From: JAJEBT01 sp965221485
GTDB taxonomy: Bacteria; Pseudomonadota; Alphaproteobacteria; MPNO01; UBA830
Length of the DNA: 64,000 nucleotides
Assembly (NCBI GenBank): GCA_965221485.1
Contig: OZ244893.1
Coordinates: forward strand, 3,906,001-3,970,000
Direction of reading: 5' to 3'
Position 1 is the first letter of the stretch. Every line of letters starts with the position of its first letter. Positions 1 to 8,965 of the stretch are shown piece after piece. The notes beneath the pieces are model-generated. The model was not told the DNA's origin, searched no databases, and saw only the letters and a program-made list of their open reading frames with translations. A program made the translations under genes and the position numbers.

Positions 1-1
1 T

Positions 2-895
2 GGAACCGGGACGGCGAATCTCTCCCACACACACCCGGTTCTGATTGCGGCCCAGGCAGCGATGATGGATCATCTTCTCAAGGGGCGTTTTCTTCTGGGC
101 GTCAGCCCCGGAGCCTTGGAATCTGATGCGGAGGCGCTCGGGATCCGGGGCCTTGACCGCAACGAAATGTTCGCCGAGTCGATAGGACATATCCTGGATA
201 TCTGGAAAGGCGAACCACCCTATGATCTCACAGGAAAGCACTGGAATATCACCACGCGGGATACGTTGTTTCCGGAAATCGGATTGGGCCGGATCGCATC
301 ACCCTATCAAAAACCGCATCCGCCGATCCTGGGTACTGTGGTGGCGCCGTTTTCCAAGGGCGTGATCGAAATGGGCAAGAAGGGGTTCCTGCCGATCTCG
401 GCGAACTTCTTGATGGACAAGTGGGTGGCCACCCATTGGGCCAATTACCGCCAGGGCTGCCAAATGGCGGGGCGACCGGCCAATCCCGATGACTGGCGTA
501 TTGCCCGTTCGATCTTCGTCAATGAAGATCACAAGACGGCGATCGAGTATGGAAAGACCCACGAGCGCAGTCCCTACCGGTTCTACTATCGGCAACTCTT
601 CACGAAACTCAAGAAAGCCAATCGTCATGCCGTGTTCAAGCCGGATCGCGACACACCTGACGAAGCCCTGACCCTCGATTTCATCGTCGACAATCTGGTG
701 ATTGCCGGTGACGTCAACAGCGTTGTCGATCAACTGCTGGCTTTCAGGGAAGTTACCGGCGATTTCGGCACGCTTCTTTATGCTGGAAAGGACTGGGAAG
801 ACAAGGTGCTGGGAAGGCGATCTATGGAATTGATGGCGGAGAAGGTCATGCCGGCGATCAACACCGCGATAGGCCGCCGCGAGGCGGCGCAATAG
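2..895 (+). CDS. LLM-class flavin-dependent oxidoreductase (5' end outside window)
   Basis: This is the C-terminal part of a luciferase-like monooxygenase, an FMN/F420-dependent TIM-barrel family that oxidises small organic substrates with a reduced flavin. The reading frame is already open at base 2 and encodes residues typical of the barrel (NLSHTHPVLIAAQ) before the first ATG at 62, so the true start lies upstream of the window. The segment LLGVSPGALESDAEALG followed by the helix MFAESIGHILDIWKG is the usual family signature after the flavin site. The C-terminal helix ends in a stop at 893-895. The substrate cannot be told from sequence; limonene- or alkanal-type monooxygenases are the nearest described relatives. 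The downstream gene tadA is separated by about 245 bp and is probably an independent transcript. Confidence 0.8.
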   Translation, partial: GTGTANLSHTHPVLIAAQAAMMDHLLKGRFLLGVSPGALESDAEALGIRGLDRNEMFAESIGHILDIWKGEPPYDLTGKHWNITTRDTLFPEIGLGRIASPYQKPHPPILGTVVAPFSKGVIEMGKKGFLPISANFLMDKWVATHWANYRQGCQMAGRPANPDDWRIARSIFVNEDHKTAIEYGKTHERSPYRFYYRQLFTKLKKANRHAVFKPDRDTPDEALTLDFIVDNLVIAGDVNSVVDQLLAFREVTGDFGTLLYAGKDWEDKVLGRRSMELMAEKVMPAINTAIGRREAAQ

Positions 896-1141
896 CGCCA
901 CTTGTGCCTGCGGCAAATTAAGACCGTCATCCTGGTATCGCCCTGGCATTGGTGCGGTCCCTGTGATGGTGATCCCTGACAGGGACGCGGACAGTGTTCG
1001 ATCGATCCTGATACCTGTCCCTCCCTGAACTGTTATTGTGCTCCATGCTGACAAACCGCAGACCGGTGTGACACAGGTTGACGGCCGGAAAGAAAACCGA
1101 AGCCGCACCGTTGCCGTGACCTGCAAGGCACCAAACCGGAA

Positions 1142-1612
1142 ATGAACGCTGGTGGTGGTCAGACTCCTTACGGACCCATGTGTCTTGCGCTTGAAGAGGC
1201 GCGGGCCGCTGGCAATCGTGGCGAAGTGCCAGTCGGTGCGGTCCTCGTGGAGGGGAAAACCCGAGAGATTCTGGCGCGCTCAGGCAACCGGGTTGAAGAA
1301 CTGGGCGATCCCACAGCTCACGCGGAAATGCTTGTCATTCGGGCCGCCGCAGGTCATCTCGGCACCGCCCGCCTCGTCAACTGCGATCTGTATGTGACAC
1401 TGGAACCCTGTCCCATGTGCGCACAGGCGATTTCCCTTGCTCGCTTGCGCCGTGTCTATTTCGGAGCACAGGATCGCAAGGGCGGCGGCATAGAGAACGG
1501 CCCGCGGATCTTCAACCAGCCGACATGCCATCACCGGCCCGAAGTCTATGGCGGTATCGGTGAGACAGAAGCTTCGCGACTGCTAAAGGCCTTTTTCGAG
1601 GCGAGGCGATAG
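1142..1612 (+). CDS. tadA: tRNA-specific adenosine deaminase TadA
   Basis: Deaminates adenosine 34 of tRNA-Arg(ACG) to inosine in the cytoplasm, which widens anticodon pairing. The zinc-dependent deaminase core is complete: H60-A-E62 supplies the zinc ligand and the catalytic glutamate, and the PCPMC motif supplies C90 and C93. The 156-residue length is normal for the family. It starts at ATG 1142; no strong Shine-Dalgarno is visible. The C-terminal helix (GETEASRLLKAFFEARR) fits the TadA-specific tail better than guanine or cytidine deaminases. It stands alone between a monooxygenase and the convergent ubiD genes. Confidence 0.92.
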   Translation: MNAGGGQTPYGPMCLALEEARAAGNRGEVPVGAVLVEGKTREILARSGNRVEELGDPTAHAEMLVIRAAAGHLGTARLVNCDLYVTLEPCPMCAQAISLARLRRVYFGAQDRKGGGIENGPRIFNQPTCHHRPEVYGGIGETEASRLLKAFFEARR

Positions 1613-1947
1613 GTGACACTTCGCCAGCCGACGGGTTGCCCCCGATCGGCAAGGCCATGACCGTTCGATCTTTCCCGACCGATGTTCGAGGCGATCAGGG
1701 CGTGATGTCTGTTGCAAGAACACGGTCCGGAATGCTTGGCAGGTTCGGCCGGCAGAATTCAATCAGGATCGAGCCGTGATGTAACGGGCGTAATACGATC
1801 GGCAACCCGCTTCTGTCCGGCCACGGTTGGGAACGAACGGATGCCCGTTGGCCGCAACGGTCGAGACTGCTGAAACGGCGCCCGCCCTGTACACTCGACA
1901 TACCTCATTGTGCGTATTGCAGAGGGTAGCCCTGCTGGCGGCCAGCC
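1613..1947. other. Intergenic region between tadA and the convergent ubiD gene
   Basis: About 335 bp between two converging genes. Short open frames here lack start signals and protein-like composition, and I recognise no tRNA, repeat or strong terminator. Confidence 0.5.
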
Positions 1948-3489
1948 TCAGTCATCAAACCCGTATTCCTTCCAACGGCTGTTGACAAGGTCAAGATCGT
2001 CCTTGTGCGGGTGCACCGAGAGTGGATAACGATCTCCGCCGTACTGCTCTTCTGGATCGAAATCAAGATTGACCGTTGCGTCGATCAGGACCCGGGTCCA
2101 CTTGCCGGTTCCGTACTTCATCGGGTCCCGCTCCGAGAGGCGGGTGGATGGGTCGAGGAGGGATCCGAAGGTCGCCGGAAAAAACACGATGTCGTCTTCT
2201 GCTGCGTTCACGCGATAGGCAAATGCCCAGTCCATGGCGCCGTAGTCATGAATATCGATATCCTCATCAACCACCCAGATGTTCTTGTATCGAAGATGAG
2301 CGGCATTGGATCCCCAGATTGCCGCCGCGGCCTGCTTCGCCTGACCGCGATAGGTCTGGTGCATCTGAATCATCAATGTCGTTCCGTTATTCGCTGCCGG
2401 GCAATGCACATCCGTGATTCCGGGGACGCCGGCCCGCTCAAGGACGTTCCAGGCCACGCCGGCCCTCTGAACTGAACTGGTTATCGAGTTTTCGTTCAAC
2501 ATCTTGGGCAAGGTGCCCTCCAGCGTTCCGCGATGAATCGAGCCATTGCGAAACGTCACACAGGTGACCCTGGTGACATGTTTGGGCCCCTGATCGCCGC
2601 CGAAATACCCGGTATATTCGCCGAACGGCCCTTCCATCTCGAAGGTTTCGGGGTCGGGGTCGATGTAACCTTCAATCACCATCTCGCAGTCTGCCGGAAC
2701 CATCAGGTCGCTGGTCTCACACTTGACCAGTTCCATGGGCCGACCGCGGATAGCACCCATGACTTCATACTCCGACACACCCGTCGGAATCGGTGCTGAT
2801 GCACAGAATGGCAGGCAGGGCTCAAATCCGTAAACATGTGCCACCGGCATTTTCATGCCGCGATCAGCCCATTTCTGGAAATGGACCCCCCAGTTCTGGG
2901 CCCTCCACAGAAGGACCGGTATTGTATCCTTCTGTCCCAGCATCCCCCGGTAGATTCCGAGATTATGCTGACCGGTCTCGGGATCCATCGTGACCGTTGC
3001 CTGATAGGTGTTGATGTATCGGCCGCCATCTTCGCGATGCCATCGCGGCACCGGGATCTTGTACACATCTATGTCATCTCCGGTGACGACGTTCTCCTTG
3101 ACCTTGCCCCGGTTCACCGAGACTGGTGCAACCCGCTGTGTGAGATAGTGGCGAGTGGCCATGACCAGGTCACGAACCGGTGCGTCCTTGGGCAAACCGA
3201 GAGTCATGGCAACGCGGCTGTAATTTGACAGCCCACCGGTGAAGACCTGACGCGACCAAACATCGTCGTCAGGTCCGTATCCCTTGACGTTGTTGAACAG
3301 CAAGGCTGGTCCGTCACCGTTTCCGAACGTCTTGCGGGCAATGGTTCCCAGTTCGCAGTCCCAGTCGACTTCGGCATTGATTTCCTGAAGTTCGCCCTCC
3401 ATTCGCAGTGCATCGATCCATCCGCGAAGGTCGTCAAAAGAGCGGGGCACGAGCCGGTTATGCATGCCGTCGATCGAGAGTTCGGTCAC
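1948..3489 (-). CDS. UbiD family (de)carboxylase, paralogue 1
   Basis: A prenylated-FMN-dependent reversible decarboxylase of the UbiD family, which acts on aromatic, heteroaromatic or alpha,beta-unsaturated acids. At 513 residues it has the normal family length. The cofactor/metal region HNLGIYRGM (N176, R181) and the catalytic segment EGPFGEYTGY (E286 and E291) are intact, so it should be active. It starts with GTG at 3489 behind a GGAG sequence. A second UbiD paralogue lies 186 bp upstream on the same strand, suggesting a shared transcript. No UbiX-type flavin prenyltransferase is adjacent, so prFMN must come from elsewhere. The substrate is unknown; ubiquinone precursor decarboxylation is possible but two divergent copies point to a catabolic role. 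Confidence 0.85.
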   Translation of the reverse strand: MTELSIDGMHNRLVPRSFDDLRGWIDALRMEGELQEINAEVDWDCELGTIARKTFGNGDGPALLFNNVKGYGPDDDVWSRQVFTGGLSNYSRVAMTLGLPKDAPVRDLVMATRHYLTQRVAPVSVNRGKVKENVVTGDDIDVYKIPVPRWHREDGGRYINTYQATVTMDPETGQHNLGIYRGMLGQKDTIPVLLWRAQNWGVHFQKWADRGMKMPVAHVYGFEPCLPFCASAPIPTGVSEYEVMGAIRGRPMELVKCETSDLMVPADCEMVIEGYIDPDPETFEMEGPFGEYTGYFGGDQGPKHVTRVTCVTFRNGSIHRGTLEGTLPKMLNENSITSSVQRAGVAWNVLERAGVPGITDVHCPAANNGTTLMIQMHQTYRGQAKQAAAAIWGSNAAHLRYKNIWVVDEDIDIHDYGAMDWAFAYRVNAAEDDIVFFPATFGSLLDPSTRLSERDPMKYGTGKWTRVLIDATVNLDFDPEEQYGGDRYPLSVHPHKDDLDLVNSRWKEYGFDD

Positions 3490-3675
3490 GTTTACTACTC
3501 CTTCATGTTGTTTCGGGCGGATGCGCCGGCTTTACTCAGCCCCGCTTCCCTGTTGGTTGTGGTTTGTCTGTTCCCGACAAGCTGACTGGTCACCGGGCCG
3601 CGCCCGACAAGCGCCTTGAGCACTTCCTTTGGTGGGGTATCAGGATGCGGTCAGTCCCTGCGTTCCGACGGAACC

Positions 3676-5199
3676 TCAGTGACCGGAACCCAGCCGTTTG
3701 GGCCATGAACCGGACAGACGCAGCGAGTCCCAGCGCGCTTCAATGGCCTGCATGTCCCCGTCCAGCGGACGTACCGTGGGCGGATATCTCTCTCCCCCAC
3801 GTTCCGGTTCGTAGTCCAGATTGATCGTGGCGTCGATCAGTACCCGGTTCCATTTACCTGTACCGAACTGGTGCACGTTGGCGTCCCGTCGTCTGACGCT
3901 CGGATCCAGACCGGCCCCCCAGTTGGCCGGAAAAACAATGATGTCGTCTTCTCCGGCATTGACTCGCCATGCACAAGCCCAGTCAACGGCTTCATAGTCA
4001 TGGATATCGATATCTGAATCGACCACTGTGACGTGTTTGTATCGAACATGGGAAGATGAATCACCCCATAGGGCAGCGGCCACCTGTTTGGCCTGGCCCC
4101 GGTAGGTCTGTTCGATGGCAACGTTGATATTCACGCCGGCATGAATCGGGGGGCCGAAGACATCGACCACACCGGGAACGCCGGCGCTTTCGAGAGCGTT
4201 CCACGCGACCGCAGAGCGCTGAACCGAACTCATGATCGGGTTCTCGCCAACGCTTCCCGGAATGGCCCCCTCGACGGTACCCCGGAAAATGGGGTCGTCT
4301 CTGTGGGTGATACAGGTGACCCGTGTGGTGTGCTTTTTTGAGCGCTCCGGAGCATAATATCCCGTAAATTCTGCGTAGGGCCCTTCCTCGGTAAAGGTCG
4401 CCGGGTCGGTCGATATCCAGCCTTCTATAACGATTTCGGCGCTTGCGGGCACAAGCAAAGGCACCGTTTCGCAGGCAACGAGGTCAACAGGCTCGCCGCG
4501 AATGGCGCCCATGACCTCGTATTCGGAAACATTACGGGGCACCGGGGCACCGGCCGTGAAACCCAGGGACGGTTCCCAGCCAATGACGTAGGCCACCGGC
4601 ATTTCGTCGCCTCGCTTTTCGTGCTTCGAATAATGTGCGCCCCAATGCTGGGCTCGCCACATGAGCACCGGGATTTCCGCCGGACCGCTGACCATACCGC
4701 GATAAATCCCCACATTATGAACGCCGCTGTCGGGATCGCGCGTGACACATCCTGCGTAGGTCAGAACGTATCGTCCGCCATCAAGCCGGTTCCATTTGGG
4801 AACCGGAAATTTCAGCAGATCAATATCGTCTCCCGTCACGATGTTCTGCTTGACGGGGCCGTGCGTGACGATGCGGGGCTCGATTCTCTCCTGGAATATG
4901 GTTCGGCAGATCCGGACAAGTTCACGAACCGGGGTATCCTGGGGCAACCCAAACATCATCGCGATGCGCGAATAACTCGCCTGGCCGCCTGTGAAGAGTC
5001 GTGAGCAGAGGGACTCCGGTCCGTTGTAGTCCTTGATGTTGGAGAACAGGAATGCCGGCCCGTCGCCACTTCCCTGCATCATGCGAATGAGATTGCCGAG
5101 CTCGACGTTCCAGTCCACTTCGCCCGTGATCTCTTCCAGCTCGTTGCCTTTGCGCAGTGCGTCGATCCAGCCGCGCAAGTCTCCGAACGCCGTTCGCAT
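3676..5199 (-). CDS. UbiD family (de)carboxylase, paralogue 2
   Basis: Second UbiD-type enzyme (507 residues), clearly homologous along its full length to the one downstream at 1948-3489. The prFMN-binding segment HNVGIYRGM (N162, R167) is conserved. The catalytic region reads EEGPYAEFTGYYAP, so the common PFGE is changed to PYAE while both glutamates (E272, E277) are kept. The ATG at 5199 follows a strong GGGAGGTGG site. The two paralogues probably form an operon, either as functionally different enzymes or as a heteromeric complex, as reported for some multi-subunit UbiD-type hydroxyarylic acid decarboxylases. The C terminus carries an extra short tail beyond the family core. Confidence 0.83.
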   Translation of the reverse strand: MRTAFGDLRGWIDALRKGNELEEITGEVDWNVELGNLIRMMQGSGDGPAFLFSNIKDYNGPESLCSRLFTGGQASYSRIAMMFGLPQDTPVRELVRICRTIFQERIEPRIVTHGPVKQNIVTGDDIDLLKFPVPKWNRLDGGRYVLTYAGCVTRDPDSGVHNVGIYRGMVSGPAEIPVLMWRAQHWGAHYSKHEKRGDEMPVAYVIGWEPSLGFTAGAPVPRNVSEYEVMGAIRGEPVDLVACETVPLLVPASAEIVIEGWISTDPATFTEEGPYAEFTGYYAPERSKKHTTRVTCITHRDDPIFRGTVEGAIPGSVGENPIMSSVQRSAVAWNALESAGVPGVVDVFGPPIHAGVNINVAIEQTYRGQAKQVAAALWGDSSSHVRYKHVTVVDSDIDIHDYEAVDWACAWRVNAGEDDIIVFPANWGAGLDPSVRRRDANVHQFGTGKWNRVLIDATINLDYEPERGGERYPPTVRPLDGDMQAIEARWDSLRLSGSWPKRLGSGH

Positions 5200-5606
5200 A
5201 CCGGGCCACCTCCCGTTGGTTGAAAAACTTTATGCCCCGCAGGCACGCGAGACATACCCGGTTTTTGTTTGCCGCGCCAGACTCACTCCCGGTTTCCTAG
5301 CAGATTGACCACGTTCGACACGACCATGGCCGTCCCGACCTGGGCGCGTCAGAGTCTCACCTGTTTACGTTCGCGCCTGGCCTCCAGGATTGGGTGCAAC
5401 GGAACGTGTGCCTCGGGTAAGACCATTCCGATGTTGCATTTGCCCGACCGGAGAACCGTTATCCTGTCCGGGGCTGGTATACAGGAAAAGACCGCTGCCA
5501 ACCGGTTTGCCCGACATTGCGGCGTCACAACGTTTCGGCCGGTGCTGCCCGGATGCCGCCGGTCATGCCTCATCCGAATCTGAACTTCTGACCTGCTTTT
5601 TGTTCC
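5200..5606. other. Intergenic region between ccmD and the ubiD pair
   Basis: About 400 bp between two minus-strand units. The promoter of the ubiD genes should lie here. Open frames on both strands are short and have unlikely composition. I see no clear terminator for ccmD and no operator I can name. Confidence 0.4.
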
Positions 5607-5795
5607 TCAATCGCCTGATTGTTCCACGGAACGCCGGTGCCGTCGCTTCGTGCCCGGGTGTTCTGCGAGCTCATTTTCCCGGTTTCGCATGGTCCGCAGG
5701 CTTGTTGCCGTTAGCCCACATAACGTGATGAAAGCAAGGCCCCATGCCGACCAGACGTAACCACCATGGCCGCCCATTGCCATGAATTCAATCAT
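5607..5795 (-). CDS. ccmD: Haem exporter protein CcmD
   Basis: A 62-residue single-pass membrane protein that helps release holo-CcmE from the CcmABC complex during c-type cytochrome maturation. It has the CcmD pattern: a short N terminus with FMAMGGHGGYVWSAWG, one hydrophobic helix (GLAFITLCGLTATSL), then a basic cytoplasmic tail rich in R and K. It follows ccmC after 36 bp on the same strand, the standard order. Such small proteins are easily missed; the position directly after ccmC and the FMxMGGxGxYVW start make the call firm. Confidence 0.85.
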   Translation of the reverse strand: MIEFMAMGGHGGYVWSAWGLAFITLCGLTATSLRTMRNRENELAEHPGTKRRHRRSVEQSGD

Positions 5796-5831
5796 GGCAA
5801 TAGCCTGGAGACGGAGGGGTCCCGGGACTCC

Positions 5832-6566
5832 TCACGAGGCGGCTTCCCCCCGTGAGTGCGCAAATTGCAGGACGCGGAGTCTCTGACCGGCAATCTCGCC
5901 ACGTGTTCGGACGATAACAAGGGTGACGAACAATGCCGTGAAGCCGGCGGCCATGAGCAACAGAGGTGTCAACATGGAGACATGGATCGATGGCACGGCG
6001 ATCTTGCTGATGCTGGCCGGCTGATGGAGGGTATTCCACCAGTCAACCGAAAACTTGATGATGGGAAGGTTGATCAGTCCGACGATCGCGAGAATGGCTG
6101 CGGCCTTCTGTCCTCTGGCGGTATCTTCGAACGCGTTGGACAGAGAAATATAACCCAGATAGAGGAAAAACAGGATCAGGACCGAGGTCAGCCTGGCATC
6201 CCACACCCACCAGGTTCCCCACATCGGTTTTCCCCACAGGGAGCCGGTTGCAAGACAAATCAGCGTAAAACAGGCACCAATCGGCGCCGCTGCGCGCGCT
6301 GTGAAATGTGCAACCGGATGAGACCAGACAAGGCCGACAATGCTCGCCATTCCGATATAGGCGTAGGCGAACAGCGCCATCCATGCTGCAGGCACATGCA
6401 CATACATGATTCTGACCGTCTCGCCCTGCTGGTAGTCGGGAGGAGACACACCGAACGCAAAAACGGTTCCGGTAGCGATCAGAAGGATCGCAGCCGCGCT
6501 TGACCACGGCAGTATGACGTTCGCGAGGCGAAGAAATCGGGTTGGGTTGGCAAGGCGATGCAGCAT
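5832..6566 (-). CDS. ccmC: Haem transporter / haem handling protein CcmC
   Basis: Integral membrane protein that loads haem onto CcmE in System I cytochrome c maturation. The tryptophan-rich signature WGKPMWGTWWVWDARLTS and the conserved haem-ligand histidines (YVHVPAAWMA in an outer loop, and the SVDWWNTLHQPAS segment) are present, with six hydrophobic helices. The start is uncertain. Homologues begin near the LHRLANPTRF segment, which favours the ATG pair at 6569/6566; a GTG at 6626 would add 20 residues. A transcription terminator-like hairpin sits 90-120 bp upstream. ccmA, ccmB, ccmE, ccmF and ccmH are not in this window, so the pathway is split in this genome. Confidence 0.9.
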   Translation of the reverse strand: MLHRLANPTRFLRLANVILPWSSAAAILLIATGTVFAFGVSPPDYQQGETVRIMYVHVPAAWMALFAYAYIGMASIVGLVWSHPVAHFTARAAAPIGACFTLICLATGSLWGKPMWGTWWVWDARLTSVLILFFLYLGYISLSNAFEDTARGQKAAAILAIVGLINLPIIKFSVDWWNTLHQPASISKIAVPSIHVSMLTPLLLMAAGFTALFVTLVIVRTRGEIAGQRLRVLQFAHSRGEAAS

Positions 6567-6656
6567 CATCACGGTCAGCGCAGCGTTATCGTGTTCGCCC
6601 GGTAAAATACCGTCAGTCGGCGGCACTTCTCAACCCGATCCTCGACAGCTTCAGAC

Positions 6657-6688
6657 AAAAAACGGCCCGCCACCCAAGGTAGCGGGCC
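6657..6688 (-). terminator. Intrinsic terminator
   Basis: GGCCCGC/GCGGGCC arms plus an inner ACC/GGT extension across one C-A mismatch form an about 11-bp stem with a CAA loop. A run of six T follows on the minus strand. It could end the candidate RNA, the exonuclease/CBS gene transcript that finishes at 6866, or both. Confidence 0.8.
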
Positions 6689-6770
6689 AGTTGTAGCCAG
6701 CAAGTCGGCTGGGGGACATCCTGGCAGGATGTCCGAGGCAACAGATAGCATCATGAGATGCAATTGTGGC
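6657..6770 (-). ncRNA. Candidate structured RNA (sRNA or ccmC leader) with three hairpins
   Basis: On the minus strand three stem-loops follow each other with little spacing: a perfect 9-bp stem with a 3-nt loop (6734-6714), a 5-bp CCAGC/GCTGG stem (6712-6697), and a GC-rich stem (6688-6664) followed directly by six U residues. This is the architecture of an independent small RNA of roughly 90-120 nt, or of an attenuating leader for ccmC, whose start lies 30-90 bp further on. I do not recognise it as tmRNA, SRP RNA, 6S or a known riboswitch. The 5' end is a guess; no convincing promoter was found. Confidence 0.4.
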
Positions 6771-6865
6771 GTCATCGGGGCATGAATAGTTCAGTTCCGT
6801 GATGTTTTCGTGTCAGATCCTGTGCGGTCAATCATGGCCCTTGGGGCGCACCCGGAAATGCGAGA

Positions 6866-8965
6866 TCAAATGTCCGGTGGCACACCGAGCACGTCCGCAA
6901 TGGTTGGAATGCGTGTCAGCGCCCACTTCAGTTCCTGTCGGCGGTAACCGTCGAGACTGCCGGGCGCCACCCGGTTCGATAACGGGATGCCCTGTTCCAC
7001 ATCACTGAGCTGCTGTCGCAGAATCAGGCCAAGCAGGATTTCGTGCGCTTTCAGGAGGTCATTGACGGTCGATGCGGGTGCCTCTCCAGCATCCACGGCC
7101 AAACGCAAGCGTTCCGGGGTCGAGCGCGCGGAACTCCCGTGACGCAGAGCGATCACACGTGCCGTTGAAAACAGGGGCATGATGCCGCCCATCTTGAGAT
7201 CAATGCGGCCGCGCTCAGACTTGAAGCGACCCAACATTCCGAGCGGCAAGTGATATTCCGCCGCTCTTCTGGCCAGAAGCTGCAGAAAGGGAACCGCCTT
7301 GCAGGCTTCCTGCAGCGCACTCTGGCGGAGATCCTCGGCGAGGTCTGAGTCGCCGTGGACCGGTGCAGCATCAAAAAAGATGTCTGCATTCAGTATGTCT
7401 TCAGGCCGGGTGCGCGAAATCCATGCCGAGACGGTCGCCCGCCAACCCGGAATGTCATGTCGCCATTCCGGGTTGCAGGACATCACACCACCCTTGCAAT
7501 AATGAACTCCGGCTGTGTCCAGGATGTCGGCAACTCTCTGACCGAGCCGTTCACACCATCGATCCGGATCACTTCCAACGGGCCCGTCCCCGATGACGAT
7601 GGCGTTGTCCTGATCCATTGCCAGCAGGCTTTCGCCCCGGCCGCCGGATCCCAGCACAAGCATGGTCCAGGCCCCCGGAAGCGGGCAGGGATCGGTTTCT
7701 CCCAGCTCCACCTCGGCTATTTGGCAGGCCCTTCGGGTGAGCGCTCGCAACTCGCGGGAAATCACGGACGCGATATCTCTGGCATCCACCCGTTCGTCGG
7801 CCAAAGATCGTGCAACTGTCGTCAATCCCGACCAGATGCGGCCGAGTTCATTCGGCGTCGTGGCTGTTTCGATCTCGTGACCCAAAGAGACAATGTCTCC
7901 CGCGCGTTGTCGAAGCAGGCTGCGTGCACTTAGCGCCCCCACGAGCCTGTTTTCGCTGTTGATAACACCAAGATGGCGAATCGAGCCTGACGACAGCGTG
8001 ACCAGGGCGCGGTACAGAAATTCGTCCTGACCGACTGTTATCAGCGGCCGCGAGCAGACGTCACCGATCGGGACAGTCAGCGCAGCTGCCCCCCTGTCAT
8101 GGATAACTTCCAGTATGTCCCGCTCGGTGATAATTCCCGTTTCTCCTTCTGCCCCGTCCATGACAAACAGTGCGCTGACCCGCGACGTCGACATACGAGC
8201 CAAGGCGCCCGAAACCGAGAGATCGGGTGCGGCTGATACGATGGTCGTCATGACGTCTCCGACCCGATGCCGGTAAGGAAAACTGTCAATGCGCGCGTAT
8301 TCGGGTTCGGCGCGAGATGTTTGGTCAGGCAGGGCCCGGGAGACATCTGGCGCCTGACGGTCTGCACAGGCACGCTCGGCTTCAGCCAGTGTCTCAATAC
8401 GCCGCTCCTTAAGCCGAGGCAGTAAGGCTACAAAAACATGCGCGGTCATGACGGCATCTGCCAACGCCCTGTGCCGACCTTCCGTCGAAATCCCGAGCCA
8501 GCCGGCGAGCGTCTCAAGTGACAGATCCGGCAAATTGGGTGAGAGAAGTTGTGCGAGATCGCGAACATCCAGAGTTCGGGGCGGCTGCCAGTCCAGCCCG
8601 TGACGATCATGTTCAGCCCTGAAGATGGCGAGATCGAAAGCGATCGAATAGCCGACCATCACCGATGGCCCCGTCCATCTTGTGAAGGCTGCCATTGCCG
8701 ATGCAAATTCGGGGGCGTCAGCAATGTCGGAATCCCGGATACCGTGGATCCGGGTCGAGGATCCGGGTATCGGCATATCGGGATTCACCAGTTTGGAGAA
8801 GATATCGGTTTCGTCGACCTGTCCGGTATCGACCCTGACGGCGGCGATTTCGATGATCCGGTCCCTGGCGGTGTCAAGGCCTGTGGTTTCGGTGTCAAAT
8901 ACCGACAATCCCAGTGTGGAAAGTTTCAGGCCGGAAAGCCCTGCCTGTGGTGATGGAAAGCTCAT
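6866..8965 (-). CDS. Fusion protein: DnaQ-like 3'-5' exonuclease, CBS pair, DUF294 nucleotidyltransferase
   Basis: A 699-residue protein with three parts. Residues about 20-185 are a DEDDh exonuclease with D24, E26, D111, H165 and D170 all present. Residues about 232-355 are two CBS domains (VGDVMTTIVSAAPDLSV and IGDVCSRPLITV), which usually bind adenine nucleotides. Residues about 360-699 are a DUF294-type nucleotidyltransferase with its C-terminal helical domain; the GSGGRGESLLAMDQDNAIV motif (439-457) carries the metal aspartates D451 and D453. The nucleotidyltransferase part is related to GlnD-like protein-modifying enzymes. The gene overlaps the upstream unknown gene by 4 bp (ATGA), so the two are translationally coupled, and it is divergent from the symporter genes. 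A role in nucleotide-responsive control of transport or acetate use is inference from position. Confidence 0.82.
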   Translation of the reverse strand: MSFPSPQAGLSGLKLSTLGLSVFDTETTGLDTARDRIIEIAAVRVDTGQVDETDIFSKLVNPDMPIPGSSTRIHGIRDSDIADAPEFASAMAAFTRWTGPSVMVGYSIAFDLAIFRAEHDRHGLDWQPPRTLDVRDLAQLLSPNLPDLSLETLAGWLGISTEGRHRALADAVMTAHVFVALLPRLKERRIETLAEAERACADRQAPDVSRALPDQTSRAEPEYARIDSFPYRHRVGDVMTTIVSAAPDLSVSGALARMSTSRVSALFVMDGAEGETGIITERDILEVIHDRGAAALTVPIGDVCSRPLITVGQDEFLYRALVTLSSGSIRHLGVINSENRLVGALSARSLLRQRAGDIVSLGHEIETATTPNELGRIWSGLTTVARSLADERVDARDIASVISRELRALTRRACQIAEVELGETDPCPLPGAWTMLVLGSGGRGESLLAMDQDNAIVIGDGPVGSDPDRWCERLGQRVADILDTAGVHYCKGGVMSCNPEWRHDIPGWRATVSAWISRTRPEDILNADIFFDAAPVHGDSDLAEDLRQSALQEACKAVPFLQLLARRAAEYHLPLGMLGRFKSERGRIDLKMGGIMPLFSTARVIALRHGSSARSTPERLRLAVDAGEAPASTVNDLLKAHEILLGLILRQQLSDVEQGIPLSNRVAPGSLDGYRRQELKWALTRIPTIADVLGVPPDI

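Noticed and set aside
299..1126. A 275-codon minus-strand frame over the flavin oxidoreductase gene
   Set aside because: It overlaps conserved luciferase-like sequence and shows no protein-like features of its own.
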